Assembly (NCBI GenBank): GCA_029204225.1
Contig: CM055110.1
Span: 20,887,426 to 20,951,425, forward strand
DNA length: 64,000 nt
Origin: Diphasiastrum complanatum
Lineage: Eukaryota; Streptophyta; Lycopodiopsida; Lycopodiales; Lycopodiaceae
Direction of reading: 5' to 3'
This document shows positions 47,101 through 57,034 of the stretch, one piece after another. The number at the start of each line of letters is the position of its first letter. Position 1 is the first letter of the stretch. The notes under the pieces are model-generated. The model was not told the origin of the DNA, ran no database searches, and worked only from the letters and a program-made list of their open reading frames with translations. Made by a program: the position numbers and the translations under genes.

Positions 47101-47722
47101 AATAGCACACATGTTTTGACCTCAAACCCAGCCATATGGTCAAAAAGACAGTGACCATAAATCAAGCATGTTCCTAACCTTACTCAAGTTCAATACCAGG
47201 TTCATGCTCACTTTTACAAGCATATGTACATGAGCATTACGAAAAGGTTAAACCTGCAGTTGGTTAAATGAGCTGTGAATTCAATAAGTACATGAACAGG
47301 ATAGATGATAAGCTTTATACTGTCACTAGCTTTCATGAGAAAGATATTACAAGAGTAGAAATGACTTATACTATTATATTCCAATTTTGTTATTTAAACA
47401 TCGGCAGACAGGACCTTGACAAAGTCTCCCGCTTGGATCATGAAGTCCTTAATGACACGATGAAAAGCACTCCCCTTATATCCCAGTGGAGTGCCAGCTT
47501 TTCTGCAAGAAAAGCAGCATTTAAGGAGATTTACTAGAAGATTAGTTTAAGCTTTACAAGTTGATATATTTTCTCAATGCAAACACCCGTGAAGCACTAA
47601 ATCAAGGGCCAGATTGGAGATTTCAGCGAATGACAAATAGCATAGCCAAGACGGAAGTTTTTAAGAAACAAAGGACTGCAATGTTTAGAGAAAAGTACCT
47701 GTATTCACCAGTGCAGAACTGC
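35190..47722 (-). CDS. CYP22: Spliceosomal cyclophilin (PPIH / CYP22-like), N-terminal exon(s) missing
   Basis: Six minus-strand exons splice in frame with GT-AG introns: 47699-47722 (24 nt), 47415-47502, 46530-46622, 35856-35888 (33 nt), 35546-35602 and 35190-35300 (stop 35190-35192). They encode RQFCTGEYR, then [29 protein letters not shown], the [19 protein letters not shown] block, [30 protein letters not shown] and a last exon ending IAECGEM. Peptidyl-prolyl isomerase residues are visible: Arg of FHR, Phe-Met-x-Gln of DFMIQ, FF, Trp-Leu of DWL and His of KHVVFG. The [13 protein letters not shown] and CGEM end matches human PPIH and Arabidopsis CYP22, cyclophilins of the U4/U6.U5 snRNP that act in the nucleus. 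One change is Ala for Gly in MIQAGDF. The exon(s) for roughly the first 40-50 residues were not found between 47723 and 64000. The gene symbol is by similarity. Confidence 0.9.
37202..37365 (-). other. Possible terminal exon with acidic serine-rich tail
   Basis: The minus strand after a CAG acceptor (TATCCCAG|GCAGAG) is open to TAG at 37202-37204. It encodes an Ala-rich start, [10 protein letters not shown], and an acidic end [12 protein letters not shown]. Such tails are common at the C-terminus of plant hAT-type transposases and some nuclear proteins. There is no upstream exon I can join to it. Confidence 0.3.
37822..39531 (+). pseudogene. Unidentified transposon-like ORF, decayed, split by the copia insertion
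   Basis: From an ATG at 37822 the plus strand gives a globular N-terminal part ([20 protein letters not shown]), then a long Lys/Ser/Thr/Gln-rich disordered region (38000-38560). An acidic and Pro-rich stretch follows (38796-39240), then a coiled coil ([20 protein letters not shown], 39336-39520). Stops and frame changes occur near 37915, 38080, 38563 and 39270. The frame is cut at 39531 by the copia element and resumes at 45906 for about 27 codons to a TAA. The layout recalls plant 'putative transposon protein' ORFs, but I cannot assign a family. Confidence 0.45.
39532..40137 (-). repeat. 3' LTR with internal tandem duplication
   Basis: The plus-strand ends are TGATAGAATTC and ...ATTCCTAACA, next to a PPT (plus ctccccctt, 40138-40146). 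Copies of a 260-264 bp segment stand in tandem at 39559-39818 and 39819-40082, both starting 'tgcaagaagctatgc'. Relative to the 5' LTR about 55 bp are missing after 'gagtagac'. Confidence 0.9.
40190..41948 (-). pseudogene. Copia integrase with RT/RNase H mostly deleted
   Basis: From right to left: the pre-integrase block ([17 protein letters not shown] near 41690), integrase core ([19 protein letters not shown] near 41480, [25 protein letters not shown] near 41180 after frame changes), then the post-integrase linker with SRDVVFEES near 40835. The RT start follows ([20 protein letters not shown] near 40310-40370), breaking off at about 40250. A C-terminal pol scrap follows at 40190-40250 (ANIFTKGLG on the minus strand). 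The YVDD box and RNase H centre are gone. Confidence 0.85.
42024..42587 (-). pseudogene. Copia gag C-terminus and protease
   Basis: It encodes a Lys-rich gag end, a zinc knuckle [14 protein letters not shown] (about 42215-42256) and the protease active-site segment [10 protein letters not shown] (about 42050-42078). The usual DSG is DFG here, which should abolish protease activity if it is not a sequencing error. The start of gag is not contiguous; it lies 1.7-2 kb upstream beyond the inverted duplication. Confidence 0.85.
42248..43213. repeat. 483-bp tandem duplication in the copia element
   Basis: Units 42248-42730 and 42731-43213 are nearly identical. Each starts 'agttacaattcccatttccc' and ends 'ttttcaagacaga', covering the gag zinc-knuckle upstream region and a piece of leader sequence. 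Differences are few (for example cctagctcc versus cccaactcc). Confidence 0.92.
43735..44030 (+). pseudogene. Inverted copy of the copia gag N-terminus
   Basis: From ATG 43735 it matches the minus-strand gag start of the same element. It keeps the UBN2-type gag pattern ([21 protein letters not shown] ... [11 protein letters not shown]), then runs into spacer sequence without gag similarity. It is antisense with respect to the element. Confidence 0.85.
44264..44542 (-). pseudogene. Copia gag N-terminus in element orientation
   Basis: An open frame of 93 codons from ATG 44542 carries the same gag start as the inverted copy; it ends at the spacer after AVGPKDA. It is downstream of the leader and PBS as expected for a 5' gag, but disconnected from the gag C-terminus at 42587. 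Confidence 0.85.
44600..45480. repeat. Degenerate minisatellite in the copia leader
   Basis: It consists of repeats of about 60-130 bp built from 'ctgcctgtcccagatag', 'tctggttctgatctgacctg', 'ccagattctgccgccctcag' and 'ataacacctatctgatt'. The inverted arm at 43200-43690 carries fewer copies. Confidence 0.8.
45517..45528 (-). promoter_or_regulatory. tRNA-iMet primer binding site of the intronic copia element
   Basis: TGGTATCAGAGC on the minus strand lies immediately inside the 5' LTR. Confidence 0.92.
45529..45905 (-). repeat. 5' LTR of the intronic copia element
   Basis: The 377-bp LTR lacks the internal duplication of its partner. Its outer end reads ATTCCAAAA where the other copy has ATTCCTAACA, so the terminal bases have mutated, yet the GTCAT target duplication follows directly. 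Confidence 0.88.
45906..46529. other. Remainder of the split ORF and intron sequence
   Basis: 45906-45990 continues the interrupted plus-strand ORF to a TAA. From there to 46529 is AT-rich intron sequence with no recognisable gene. Confidence 0.5.
46623..47414 (-). other. Cyclophilin intron, 792 bp
   Basis: Donor AAG|GTCC at 47415/47414, acceptor ATCCAG at 46623-46628. It carries no transposon signature that I can see. Confidence 0.8.
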
Positions 47723-48444
47723 CTGTTTCATGCAATAGTCACGGATTAGGTGCAGAACAGAAATAGAGTGTGGCTCATTGCAATAAGTTTTCATATAGTC
47801 ACCACAATAGCCAGGCTTGGCACATACTGCCAGCTTAATATGAAAGGCACTTCGCATAGCAGGTTGACAACACAATAATCTGGGCATGAATTTTTCTTAA
47901 AATCCTTGATAATAGAAGAATAATGCCACATAAAATTTGAATAGCATGTGCAGTAGTGAAGTAAAGCTTTGTGTGCCAAGTTACAGAACAAGCAACTGTA
48001 ATTCCAATTACAAACCCTTCAATTGCCTACGCCGTACTCGTTGAGAATATGGAAAGTATAATGCTACACTTCATGTGACTCACTCCTACAACATCTACCA
48101 CATTCTATAAGGTGAACATTTATCCTATTGATTATGGGGAAAGTCTACATATTTTCCAGCTGCATTTCCCTTCAATTAACATCCTAAACAATTCTCAAAC
48201 AGCAGGTTGCATCACCACAAGTCTGATGAACACTTGTTTTTAGTATGTGTTTTACCCTAGAATATACTTGCGTTGATCTAAGACTTGTAGAGTGGTCGTT
48301 TGGCTTGTAATGAGTTTACATGTAAGAATTTTGATGAGAAAAGCTTGGTTTTTGGTCAAAATTTAAGTTTCCATAGTTATGAGGTACTTTTGAAGACCAT
48401 GCACATTTGTAGACCTGTACCTTCCTGTGAAAATGTTTAAAAAA
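47723..48444. other. AT-rich sequence upstream of the cyclophilin microexon
   Basis: By position this should be intron on the minus strand. I searched it for the expected preceding exon (ending ...ENF-AG) and saw none. Confidence 0.4.
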
Positions 48445-49990
48445 TGGTTAGAAATCAGCAAAGCATAACTGATTAATCTCTCCAATCCGACTCAAGGCAT
48501 CGGCAACGCAGTTCGACGTACCTTTACGATGCCTAATGTCGAACACAAACTCCTGAATGAATTCTGACCATCTAGCCTTACGACCACGAAGGTCCTTGGC
48601 ATCACAAATGTACTTAAGGGATTGGTGATCAGTCATCACCGTAAATCTGGCACCATAAAGACAATGCCTCCAGATTTTTAATGTGTGAATGATTGCAAAA
48701 AGCTCCTTCTCATAGGTAGAATACCTCGTCTGCAACTTCTTCACCCCCTTAAGAACGTTTGTTAGGGGCAATGCTATTAAGGCATAGTCCAAAATGAACC
48801 TGTGGAAAAATCCTGTGAAGCCCAAAAAGGATTTCACATCACGAATTGTTTGAGGTCTCGGCCATTATCGTACCTTACGGACTTTGTCATAATCGATTTC
48901 AAGACCTTTATCGGATATAAGATGGCCGAGGTTCTTGAGTTTAGTTTGGAAGAACTCGCATTTCGACTCCTTAGCATAGAGCTTTTCCTGTCTTAGAAGA
49001 CCCAAGACAATACAAAGATGCTCTTCATGCTCCTCAAGGGTCCGACTATAAATTAATATGTCATCCAGATATGCCACCACAAAATTTCCCAAATATGGAC
49101 GAAGAATATCGTTCATCAACTGCTGGAAAGTGGCAGGCGCATTCATGAGTCCAAAAGGTAACACTAAAAACTCATAATGGCCGTACCTGGAACAAAATCC
49201 AGTCTTAGGAACATCTTCGCTCCTAATCCTTATCTGAATGGTATCTTGCTCAAAGATCAATCACTTAGCTCCATTCAGACGATCCATAAGATCATCCATT
49301 CTAGGTAAGGGATATTTGTTCTTGATGGTTAAATCATTTAGCTTTTTAAAGTCACCACACAAACGTCCTTTTTATTAACTAAAAGGATTGGTGCTCCCCA
49401 AGGGGACTTACTAGGTCGTATGTGTGGTCCATCTTGAGAAGTTCTTGTAACTGCCTAGAAACACCCTCTTCCTTGATGCTAACCCTGAATGGAAAAAGAG
49501 ATACAGGTTGGCTTCCAGGAAGCAACTCTATCTGATGGTCAACACTCCTTTTGGGAGGTAGACCATCAGGAAGTTTATCAAGAAAGACATCGCTATACTC
49601 TTGCCTAAGTTTGTTAAATACTCTTCCTTCAGGTGAATTAACACTAAAGGGATTATTTAAAGGCACATTCAAAGGCAAATGCGATAAATCAATAGTTAGA
49701 CTCTGGACTGCATGGTCATCTACATAGACTTCATCTTTTAAAAAGCAAAGATAAACTTTATTGCCAGAGTCTTTCAAATATTCAACAACTTCTAAAGCAT
49801 AAACCATAGGATCAAAAGGCTTATTTACATCGCCTTTTAGTTCAACCAACGAGCCATCATGCAAAAGGAAATACTATGAGTCACATAGTCCTTTCTTAAA
49901 GACTCATTTTTGGAGTAAAACCACTCATTTCCTAAGATTATGTCTACGCTATCCAAATTCATTATTCGTCCTACCACAAGGATACATCCT
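48445..49990 (-). pseudogene. Ty3/gypsy protease-RT-RNase H fragment
   Basis: Right to left: the protease end (MNLDSVDIILGNEWF near 49940), the pre-RT linker (LRQEYSDVFLDKLPDGLPPKR near 49560-49610), RT with HYEFLVLPFGLMNAPATFQ (about 49120-49175) and AYLDDILIYSR (about 49040-49075). RNase H then carries YSTYEKELFAIIHTLKIWRHCLYG (about 48655-48725) and TDHQSLKYI, ending ...GTSNCVADALSR near 48480. There are frame breaks near 49260-49380 and a deletion joining the RT palm/thumb to the RNase H near 48840. No integrase or LTR is visible. Confidence 0.88.
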
Positions 49991-50323
49991 TCTTACATTC
50001 GACGTCGGCAGTAGATCTCAGTTTCACTCCCCCCTGTAGCTTGTATTACATCTTTCTTCAGTAGCAGTAGCAGCAGTAATAGCAGTATCATCATCGCCTC
50101 CATGATATGATCTGAGGCTTGCTTCCATTATACATAGCTATTTCTTGCTTTATCCCTTTATGGTTTAGTTACCACTAGTACTTGTACTTAGATTTACTTT
50201 ATGTGCTTTTCTTTTAGTTTTGGAGACGTTTTTCATATGCTCCCATGTGTTCCACATACTTGAAATGTACTTATTTGTCTTATATGCCTTTTGGTATGGA
50301 AAAGACGTTAATAAAGCTTACTT

Positions 50324-50372
<49 letters not shown>
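49991..50372 (+). repeat. Possible retroposon 3' end with (CT)n tail
   Basis: Sequence without an open frame ends in CCTTTTGGT then ATGGAAAAGACGTTAATAAA (50296-50315), followed by a (CT)n tract to 50372. The same end occurs beside the 5S-derived sequence at 54532-54551. This is consistent with the 3' end of a LINE or SINE; 'agcagtagcagcagtaatagc' triplet repeats lie near 50058-50090. Confidence 0.45.
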
Positions 50373-50374
<2 letters not shown>

Positions 50375-52439
50375 GGATAGTATCTAATTTTTAATCACCC
50401 CTTTTCGCTTTACATTTCTCGACTAATGTACCCCTCAAAGATTCACATGGTTTCTCAAGGGTCAAGATTTGATCAGTTTTCATCCAATGGCTGAAATTGT
50501 TTACTTCCAATTCAAGTTACCCAGTCGTTTTAGCTATAAGCCACACGTGATGACCTAAGAGGAGTATGGCAAGCTATTTAAGCATGACATAGCCCACAAC
50601 CATCTTCAAATTCTCTCTCTCTTTCTCCTTGCCTCTTCAAACTGATGACAATTTTGTAGCGTCTACCTACACTCTTGGATCGCGATCTACCACCTCAATC
50701 TGTGAGTCTTGCGTATACTTACATCTTTTGCTTAATGCTAAAGGTTCTTTTACCATCATTGCTGAGCTATGGCTATTTATCTATCATGCTTGCATGTAGC
50801 GATCCAACGCTGAGCTGTGGAAATACAAATATCATGTTTGCATGCCATTATGTAGCGATCCATCGCTGATGAAACTTTGTTTTTGCACGCTATACATTTC
50901 ATAGCTATGCATGACAGCGCTGTTGGAATGCGCTTATACAACAATCGTTGCATGCTTCTATCAACGCTCATTGATAGCACTAATGTTGCACACATGCCCA
51001 AGCTCAGACATGGATAATGTCGTCTGCCTCTATCAGCGAGGACTGATAACAATGAGCTTGCGCTCATCCTCCCACTGCTGGCAGCGTTGACATCACTATT
51101 TATACCACGCAATACTCTACTGGCGAACCAGCGACTGCTGTCAACAGCAGAATCGCCATTGTACAACATACATAAAACATACGTAACCGATAGCAATAAT
51201 TTAACCTACTGCCAATCACTCAACTTTTGCTGAACACTAGTTATATAAACACTCAATAAGTTATTCGATATTCTCATTAGTAGCTTTGGCTTGGACACTC
51301 TTGAATCGCATGGATTTGCGAAAGAGTTTTTACAGTCTCAAGGGTTAGCATGGCATGGACATGCCCTAACACCGACTTGTGACTATACTTAGCCACTTCT
51401 AATGATGTAACATTCAATTCTAATAAGGGTAGTTACAAGTACCAACCTAAGGTAAACGTCATTTAAAATAGGAATTGAGCTTGAATACTCCTCGAAAGCA
51501 TGGACATGCTCAGGGGTTTGACACCAGAGCATGAGTAGTCACTTTCGATAGTCATAAGGATTAGTATGGCATGGAGATGCCCTAATACCTACGTGGGTGT
51601 GACCTCGCTCATCCTACTTGCTAAAGCAATTCTTATGAACGGTTAATTTTTTATTATGCACACTTTATTATGCAATTTAACTTATTGATATGGTCTATTA
51701 CTAATGCACTGGTCAATATGGCACTCGCCCTGATACGGTAAATTTACCGGTATGACCTATCGCTAAAACTATGATTGGAATGGGAAGACTTGGACTATGA
51801 CTAATTTCATGGATATTCATGCTGTTGGTAGTAAAGCTTGTTTTGTACATGGATAAAACTGACATTCAGCTTTGACACCTGTCTTCCTCACATAGTAACT
51901 CGCGCGGTTTGTTTTTGTGGGATGGTGGCAGGTACCAGCTGGATGTCTTGAAATAAGTTTTGCTTTACAGTGCTTTTTAGTACTGTATTTTACTTTTCAG
52001 CTTTTTATTTTACCTTGTTGGCTTATAAATAAAGGTTCCAAAGGGTTTGGTCTTGCTTAAGCAAGAGGAACTATGTGTACGCTTACAACTCCCTTTCTCT
52101 CTCACAAGCACACAAAAATGATCTTCCTGGAATAAAACGACAAGCCATTTTAAATTTTTATCCGTGACAGAATCCAAAAGGGATTGATGCACCTAAACTG
52201 GACCACATTGTGACTGAAACATTTGGGAAACCTATATGCCCTTCAACCTTGATTAATGCTTTAATTTGATACCCATATTGCCCACTTATAAATAAAAATA
52301 AAAAAGTTTCTAAGAAACGCTTGCACAAATTAGAAATGCGGTTCAGAAACATGTTTCTAACTGCGTTTCTAGAATCGCAATGCAACTATGATATATCATT
52401 TGCTGATAATACTGATTGTGGCCATTGTTGTTTTAATAC
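50373..52439. other. Unassigned stretch with short repeats
   Basis: No gene is recognised. 'tgtagcgatcca-cgctga' recurs near 50796 and 50851. A palindromic word GGCATGGACATGCC and variants recur near 51352, 51505 and 51572 next to 'aacacc'. Nothing else could be assigned. Confidence 0.35.
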
Positions 52440-52925
52440 GATAGATTTTTACCCCCACGATGTTATTCGGATGAATGGGAATGCCATAGGTGGCCAAGCC
52501 GTGACATTTTTGTTTGATGATGGTTCCACACATAAATAACTCTTTAGCTCTAAATTGCAAAGCAAAGGTGGGAACAAAGAAAATTGACCATCGATACGTG
52601 GTAAAGCTGGCCATGGGATCAGAGAGTCAAGTATGGGACTGGATAGTTCCTCATTTTCCTTTGCAATTTCAAGCCCGTAAGGATAATCTAAAATTTCACA
52701 TAATGAATTTGGACAAAGTAGATCTAATACTTGGCAAATTTGGTTTTATGAACCAAATGAGCCATTAAAGAGAAACTATGGAACCCATAGCTTGTCATTC
52801 TTGCACAATGGCTCGCGCTCATAGAGCTTAATGTCAACGTGGATATTTCTTTTCCTTATATGCTTTATGCTTTACTTTGGAAGGAAAAATCACTCCTTTT
52901 TTATTGCTTTCAAATAAGAAAATGC
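52440..52925 (+). pseudogene. Ty3/gypsy retropepsin region
   Basis: The plus strand encodes GNAIGGQAVTFLFDDGSTH (about 52476-52535), then after a frame change NNSLALNCKAKV, a WDWIVPHFPLQFQ segment and LDKVDLILGKFGF (about 52710-52748). This order matches plant gypsy aspartic proteases (D-S/T-G motif, then V-IILG-W). The active-site triad reads DDG here. Frame breaks surround it and no RT follows. Confidence 0.65.
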
Positions 52926-54230
52926 ACCTGATTTTATTTTGGGAACATAGACTTAGTTGGGTGTCCTGGGCCTATTATCTCGGTGAGCGGAGTGATCTCT
53001 TCACACGCGTGGGAGGATTTGACATGACCATCAAGATATCACTTTTTGGAGCAGCTAGTTATTCCGTCGGCCAAGATCCTTGCCTTAATGATGAATTGTG
53101 TCGTTAGACTTAAGTCATCATGAGTATTAAATCATACAGGATTTGCCATAAACTGTTCAACAACTCACTCTTGAGGAAAGCCGAGTAGAGATGGAGTATT
53201 CATTGGCAAAATGAGTTCCTAGCAGATTTGCCAGCTATGTCACGGGCAAAGGCTTCTGAATGAAGCTGAAGGCTGCTGGTCTTCTAGATTTCGCGGTGCA
53301 GTCTTGGCCCACAGTAATTCCACAGATGGTGGAACCAGTAAAGACTATTTTGGAGGTAAAAAGCCGACACCAGAATCAGGTTTTCCTCAAAAAAAGTGTG
53401 AAGATCCTGATTTGATGGAGGAGTTCATTTGGGTCGCTGAGGTGTTAACATGGCGAGTACATCCCAAGGTTCCGAGCAGCGCTCTAGTGCAAGCAGCATA
53501 AGAGACTAGAATTCGCTTTGCCTTTGAATAAAATGTTGATGGATTGGTTAGGCATTCCCTTATTCCAGATTGTGGGAAGCGGGCACATTCTGTTGCCAGA
53601 GGAGCCAACTGAAGTTGTCGCTCATGTTGATGAGGCAGAAGAGATGGCCGTTGAAGCACCAAAATCAAGGAAGTCAGGGATGAAACTGATGGCTAAGCGA
53701 AAACTTACCCTGCAGTCACGGTCACACACCAAGTGGATGAGCTACCAGCTGCTGAGGGGAGGGAAGACAAAATTGTCCAATGTTCTGATGTTAGCATAGT
53801 TGCCAATGAACCTGAGTCATTGCCTGTACTACCAGAAGATGGTGTGCCAATTAACCTTGTTGCAAGTAATTTTGAATGTTGAAGAAGATGTTCAGGAGGT
53901 TAATCCCTCCTTTGCTGAGGAAGTGGTTATTGCCCAAGGCTATGTGGAACCCGAGGTTGCCGATGCTATTGTTGAAGAGCCTGATATAGGTCCACCAGGG
54001 TTTGTCAGAACCCCACGGAGTTCACCTGTTAGCCAAAATTCACCTAAAACCCTAGGACCGATTCAAAAAGGTCGAGTAGGCCAATTTGGCTATAAGAAAG
54101 CTTTGATCATGGATATTTATGGGAATCCAATTCATAAGAATGATCTGATGGATATTGTTTTAGGCGTGGAGGAGGATCCTCGTTATCTAACCCATTTCCC
54201 TTCATTCTCTATCTCATAAATATCCAAGAT
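52926..54230 (+). pseudogene. Degenerate coding-like sequence, family unclear
   Basis: Several short frames have coding-like composition (for example EEPTEVVAHVDEAEEMAVEA at 53600-53660 and an acidic, Pro-containing run at 53870-54060), with many stops and frame changes. Its position after a gypsy protease fragment suggests retroelement debris, but I recognise no RT, integrase or chromodomain motif. Confidence 0.3.
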
Positions 54231-54440
54231 CCAATGCTCCACGATTGGTGTCAAGTCATCATGTATCGACAACTTGCCACAATTAGCCTCCGCCTAGGTA
54301 TCAAGGGACTACCATTAAATTCATATGGGGGGCATGCTATAAGATTCCTACAACAAGCACTTGTGGAGTCAAGACACCCCAAGCCCCCCTCCCAAGACCA
54401 CAAATGCTAGAAGCAACTCTCCATCACTAGTTTCATGTAG

Positions 54441-54551
54441 TGATAGTGCGGATCTCATCAGAACTCCGAAGTTAAGCGTGCTTGGGCATGAATAGAATTG
54501 GGATGGGTGACCTCGTCAGGAGCCTTTTAGCATGGAAAAGACGTTAATAAA

Positions 54552-54594
<43 letters not shown>
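54441..54594 (+). mobile_element. 5S-rRNA-derived SINE-like unit
   Basis: 54445-54525 follows plant 5S rRNA from about position 25 to 105: ATCAGAACTCCGAAGTTAAG, CGTGCTTGGGC and GGATGGGTGACCTC are intact. These include the internal Pol III promoter (A box and C box), while the 5' quarter and the 3' end are missing or degenerate. It is followed by ATGGAAAAGACGTTAATAAA (54532-54551) and a (CT)n tail to 54594. The single copy, truncated ends and added tail argue against a functional 5S gene. Alternatives are a 5S pseudogene or a Cassandra-type TRIM LTR, which also carries 5S sequence. Confidence 0.6.
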
Positions 54595-54597
<3 letters not shown>

Positions 54598-56080
54598 GCA
54601 AAAGGAAGCCTTGAATGACTGTGTCGATCCTCGCGACTTCGAAGCTTGGATCAAGTAGAGCTATCACTCAAATTATCGAAGATAGCTCGAATTCGATAGA
54701 AGTAGTCCATGCACCGAGGAGTCACCCGATTCTCAACACAAGAATCGTCACCCAATCTGATCATCCACTCTATTGTTGCCAAATCTTGATTCCACATCAC
54801 TAAGGTCATGACATATGTTCCTGCATAAAACCAAGAAAACATTGTCTACTTCGCATGATATGATGCCCAAGCAAAACCAATTGCTCTAGCTTTAAGAAAA
54901 TTTGCGATATAGGGATTGTTCTCTGGAAATAATAGTCTTGCCATGATTTCGTCCATATTTCTCTTGGGGGATGTCGGCCTAGTTCTGATATCCAAGCATG
55001 ACTATTTCAGTCTTTATTCTGGTCACTTTTTGGGCTAAGCTCCAGGTCAAGCATCCATGAGGTGGCAGCAAAAAGCGCGGTAAGTGCTTCTTCTAGCTCC
55101 ATTGAAGTTGGAATAGACATGAGACCAATAACCTATATATGCTAGGTTGACGTCCAAACATCTTCACTAAATGCTAGAATCATGAGTCGTTCCATAGAGA
55201 GTAGCTACGTGAACATTGATCTTGATGGTACACCACTATGGTTCCATTTATATCAGCAACCGTGTGGCATGCATATTGGTCCATGGCAAAAGTAGTCTAT
55301 GGCAATCAAGTCTTGATGGAGATTGAGGAACATTCATTTGATTTTCACCGTGTGTGCAATAGGATCGAAAGTCCATGTATCCACGTAAGATGGAAAATGA
55401 TTGTCGGAAAATCAAAAGCAACAGTGACTTGTCAACTTTCGCCAATCAATACCTCTCCACAAGGGATGCTATGAGGGTGGTCCAAGCTCTACTAAAAAAA
55501 TCAATAAATGACCCGAGTCTTGATGTCAAATTTTGACAATTATTTACATTATTTCCAACCATATGACAATATGTTCGACAAAAGATGAAACCATCATATG
55601 TATTGGACTATAAAAGACATGTACCTAACTAAAGTAGGTAGCGTGGGTGCCAGTTATGATCAAAATCTCAGGTGTTGAATCAATGAAGCATAAAAGACAG
55701 CAATAGACTAAAGCCTTACAAGCAATAGACAAGACAATAGGTTCTCCCACGAAGAGCCCAAGCAATACCAATCAATAATCTGAAAAATGAGTGTACAAAT
55801 GCCCCTATAAATACCCTACCAATGAACCCTAAAATAGGAATTCAAAAGTAAAGGGAGGCAAAATGTAGAGGGAAAATAGCGCGCCCTCCTACAAGCCCCC
55901 ACTCCACATATAACCATATAATAAGGGCCCAAGGCCAGTCAATGTCATAAAAAAGGACCCAGTGCGGGTCAGAAGCATATCAAAAGGCTATGGGGCCTGT
56001 ACATGACTAATATAAAATGCGTAACCAGAAATATACATAACCAACAGTAAATGTAAAGAGGCCTACGGAATATACGCAGA
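54595..56080. other. Unassigned AT-rich stretch
   Basis: No gene is recognised. 55640-56080 lies downstream of the minus-strand gypsy fragment and might include its 3' UTR or LTR, but I found no second copy. Confidence 0.35.
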
Positions 56081-56192
56081 GTAGCCCAGTAGGCCTGTAT
56101 CCTGTAGTCCGTAACTCTCCCTGGCTATAAAGAACATTGCCCCCAATGTAGGCAAAATAAGATAAGAACCAGCGCCAGAGAAAAATACTGCA

Positions 56193-56985
56193 TCAAGATA
56201 TCCCATCTGAGAAAGGAACATCAAGAGAAGCCGGAGCATCCCGAGAAGCAATGGTAGCTGCAACTGATCGAGCCTGATCAGCCAGGATAGGGGTATGATA
56301 AAAAACATCAATGGGCTCCCAAGTAGCCTCCTCAATAGGACGACCATCCCACTGGACCAAAAACTGAACTTGCCGATGGCGACGACTATGCAATAAGCGC
56401 ACTTGTAAAATAGCAGCTGGCAAGAATGGAAAAAGCTCTGGATCTGTAGGAAATGAGGAATCTCAAGGAGCATCATCCTCAATAGCAGCACGTAATAAAC
56501 TGACATGAAAGATATCACAAGCCCGAGTAGCAGCAGGTAACTCAAGACGATATGTAACTGGACTGAGGGCGCTCAAGAATCTGAAAAGGCCCATAATAGC
56601 GCGGCGCAATCTTCTCAGTAGAAGCAAGACCCTGTACAAAACAATGGCGAGCAAAGCGTAACCGGAGAAAAACAGTATCTCCCTCTGCAAACTCAACATG
56701 GCGGCGATGACGATCAACAATGGTCCTGTACCGCTGCTGAATATGCTGTAAATGAGTAGCAGCTCTAGTAATAATCTCCCGAGCACTTGAAAGATAAGAT
56801 GAAATAGTAACAGGTGCATCATCTAGAGGAACAGGTATATCGGGTAGAACTGGTGAGGGCGGGCCATTGGTAACACCAAAAGGAAGGACACAAAACTCAT
56901 ACAGACCAAAGTGGGTACGGAAAGTTGTCTTGTGCTCATCAGGAGGATGCATACGAATCTGGTGATAACCGGAACGAAGGTCAAG
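56193..56985 (-). pseudogene. Chromodomain gypsy element with RT fused to integrase end
   Basis: Right to left: an RT piece ([20 protein letters not shown], then [15 protein letters not shown], about 56860-56985) runs in the same frame straight into the integrase C-terminus ([20 protein letters not shown] ... [20 protein letters not shown], about 56620-56830, then YYGPFQIL). After frame changes a chromodomain follows (LLHSRRHRQVQFLVQWDGRP, EEATWEPIDVF, 56290-56400). The rest of RT, RNase H and the integrase core are deleted. Chromodomain gypsy elements (chromoviruses) use this domain to target chromatin. Confidence 0.85.
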
Positions 56986-57034
56986 TTTTCACGATGGCAC
57001 CCTCAAATACCACAATACTGAAATAGGCAAATAA

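Noticed and set aside
50675-51196. Small protein-coding genes in both orientations
   Set aside because: The frames are short, overlap on opposite strands, contain no domain, and the underlying DNA has short repeats.
54445-54525. Functional 5S rRNA gene
   Set aside because: Only about two thirds of the 5S sequence is recognisable, both ends deviate, and there is no tandem array or T-run terminator at the right place.
54300-54600. Cassandra TRIM element carrying 5S sequence in an LTR
   Set aside because: Considered because Cassandra LTRs carry 5S sequence, but I found no second LTR copy, PBS or PPT nearby; the shared tail plus (CT)n fits a SINE-like unit better.
56063-56822. Leu/Phe-rich membrane-like proteins on the minus strand
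   Set aside because: These are alternative-frame readings of the gypsy integrase and chromodomain region.
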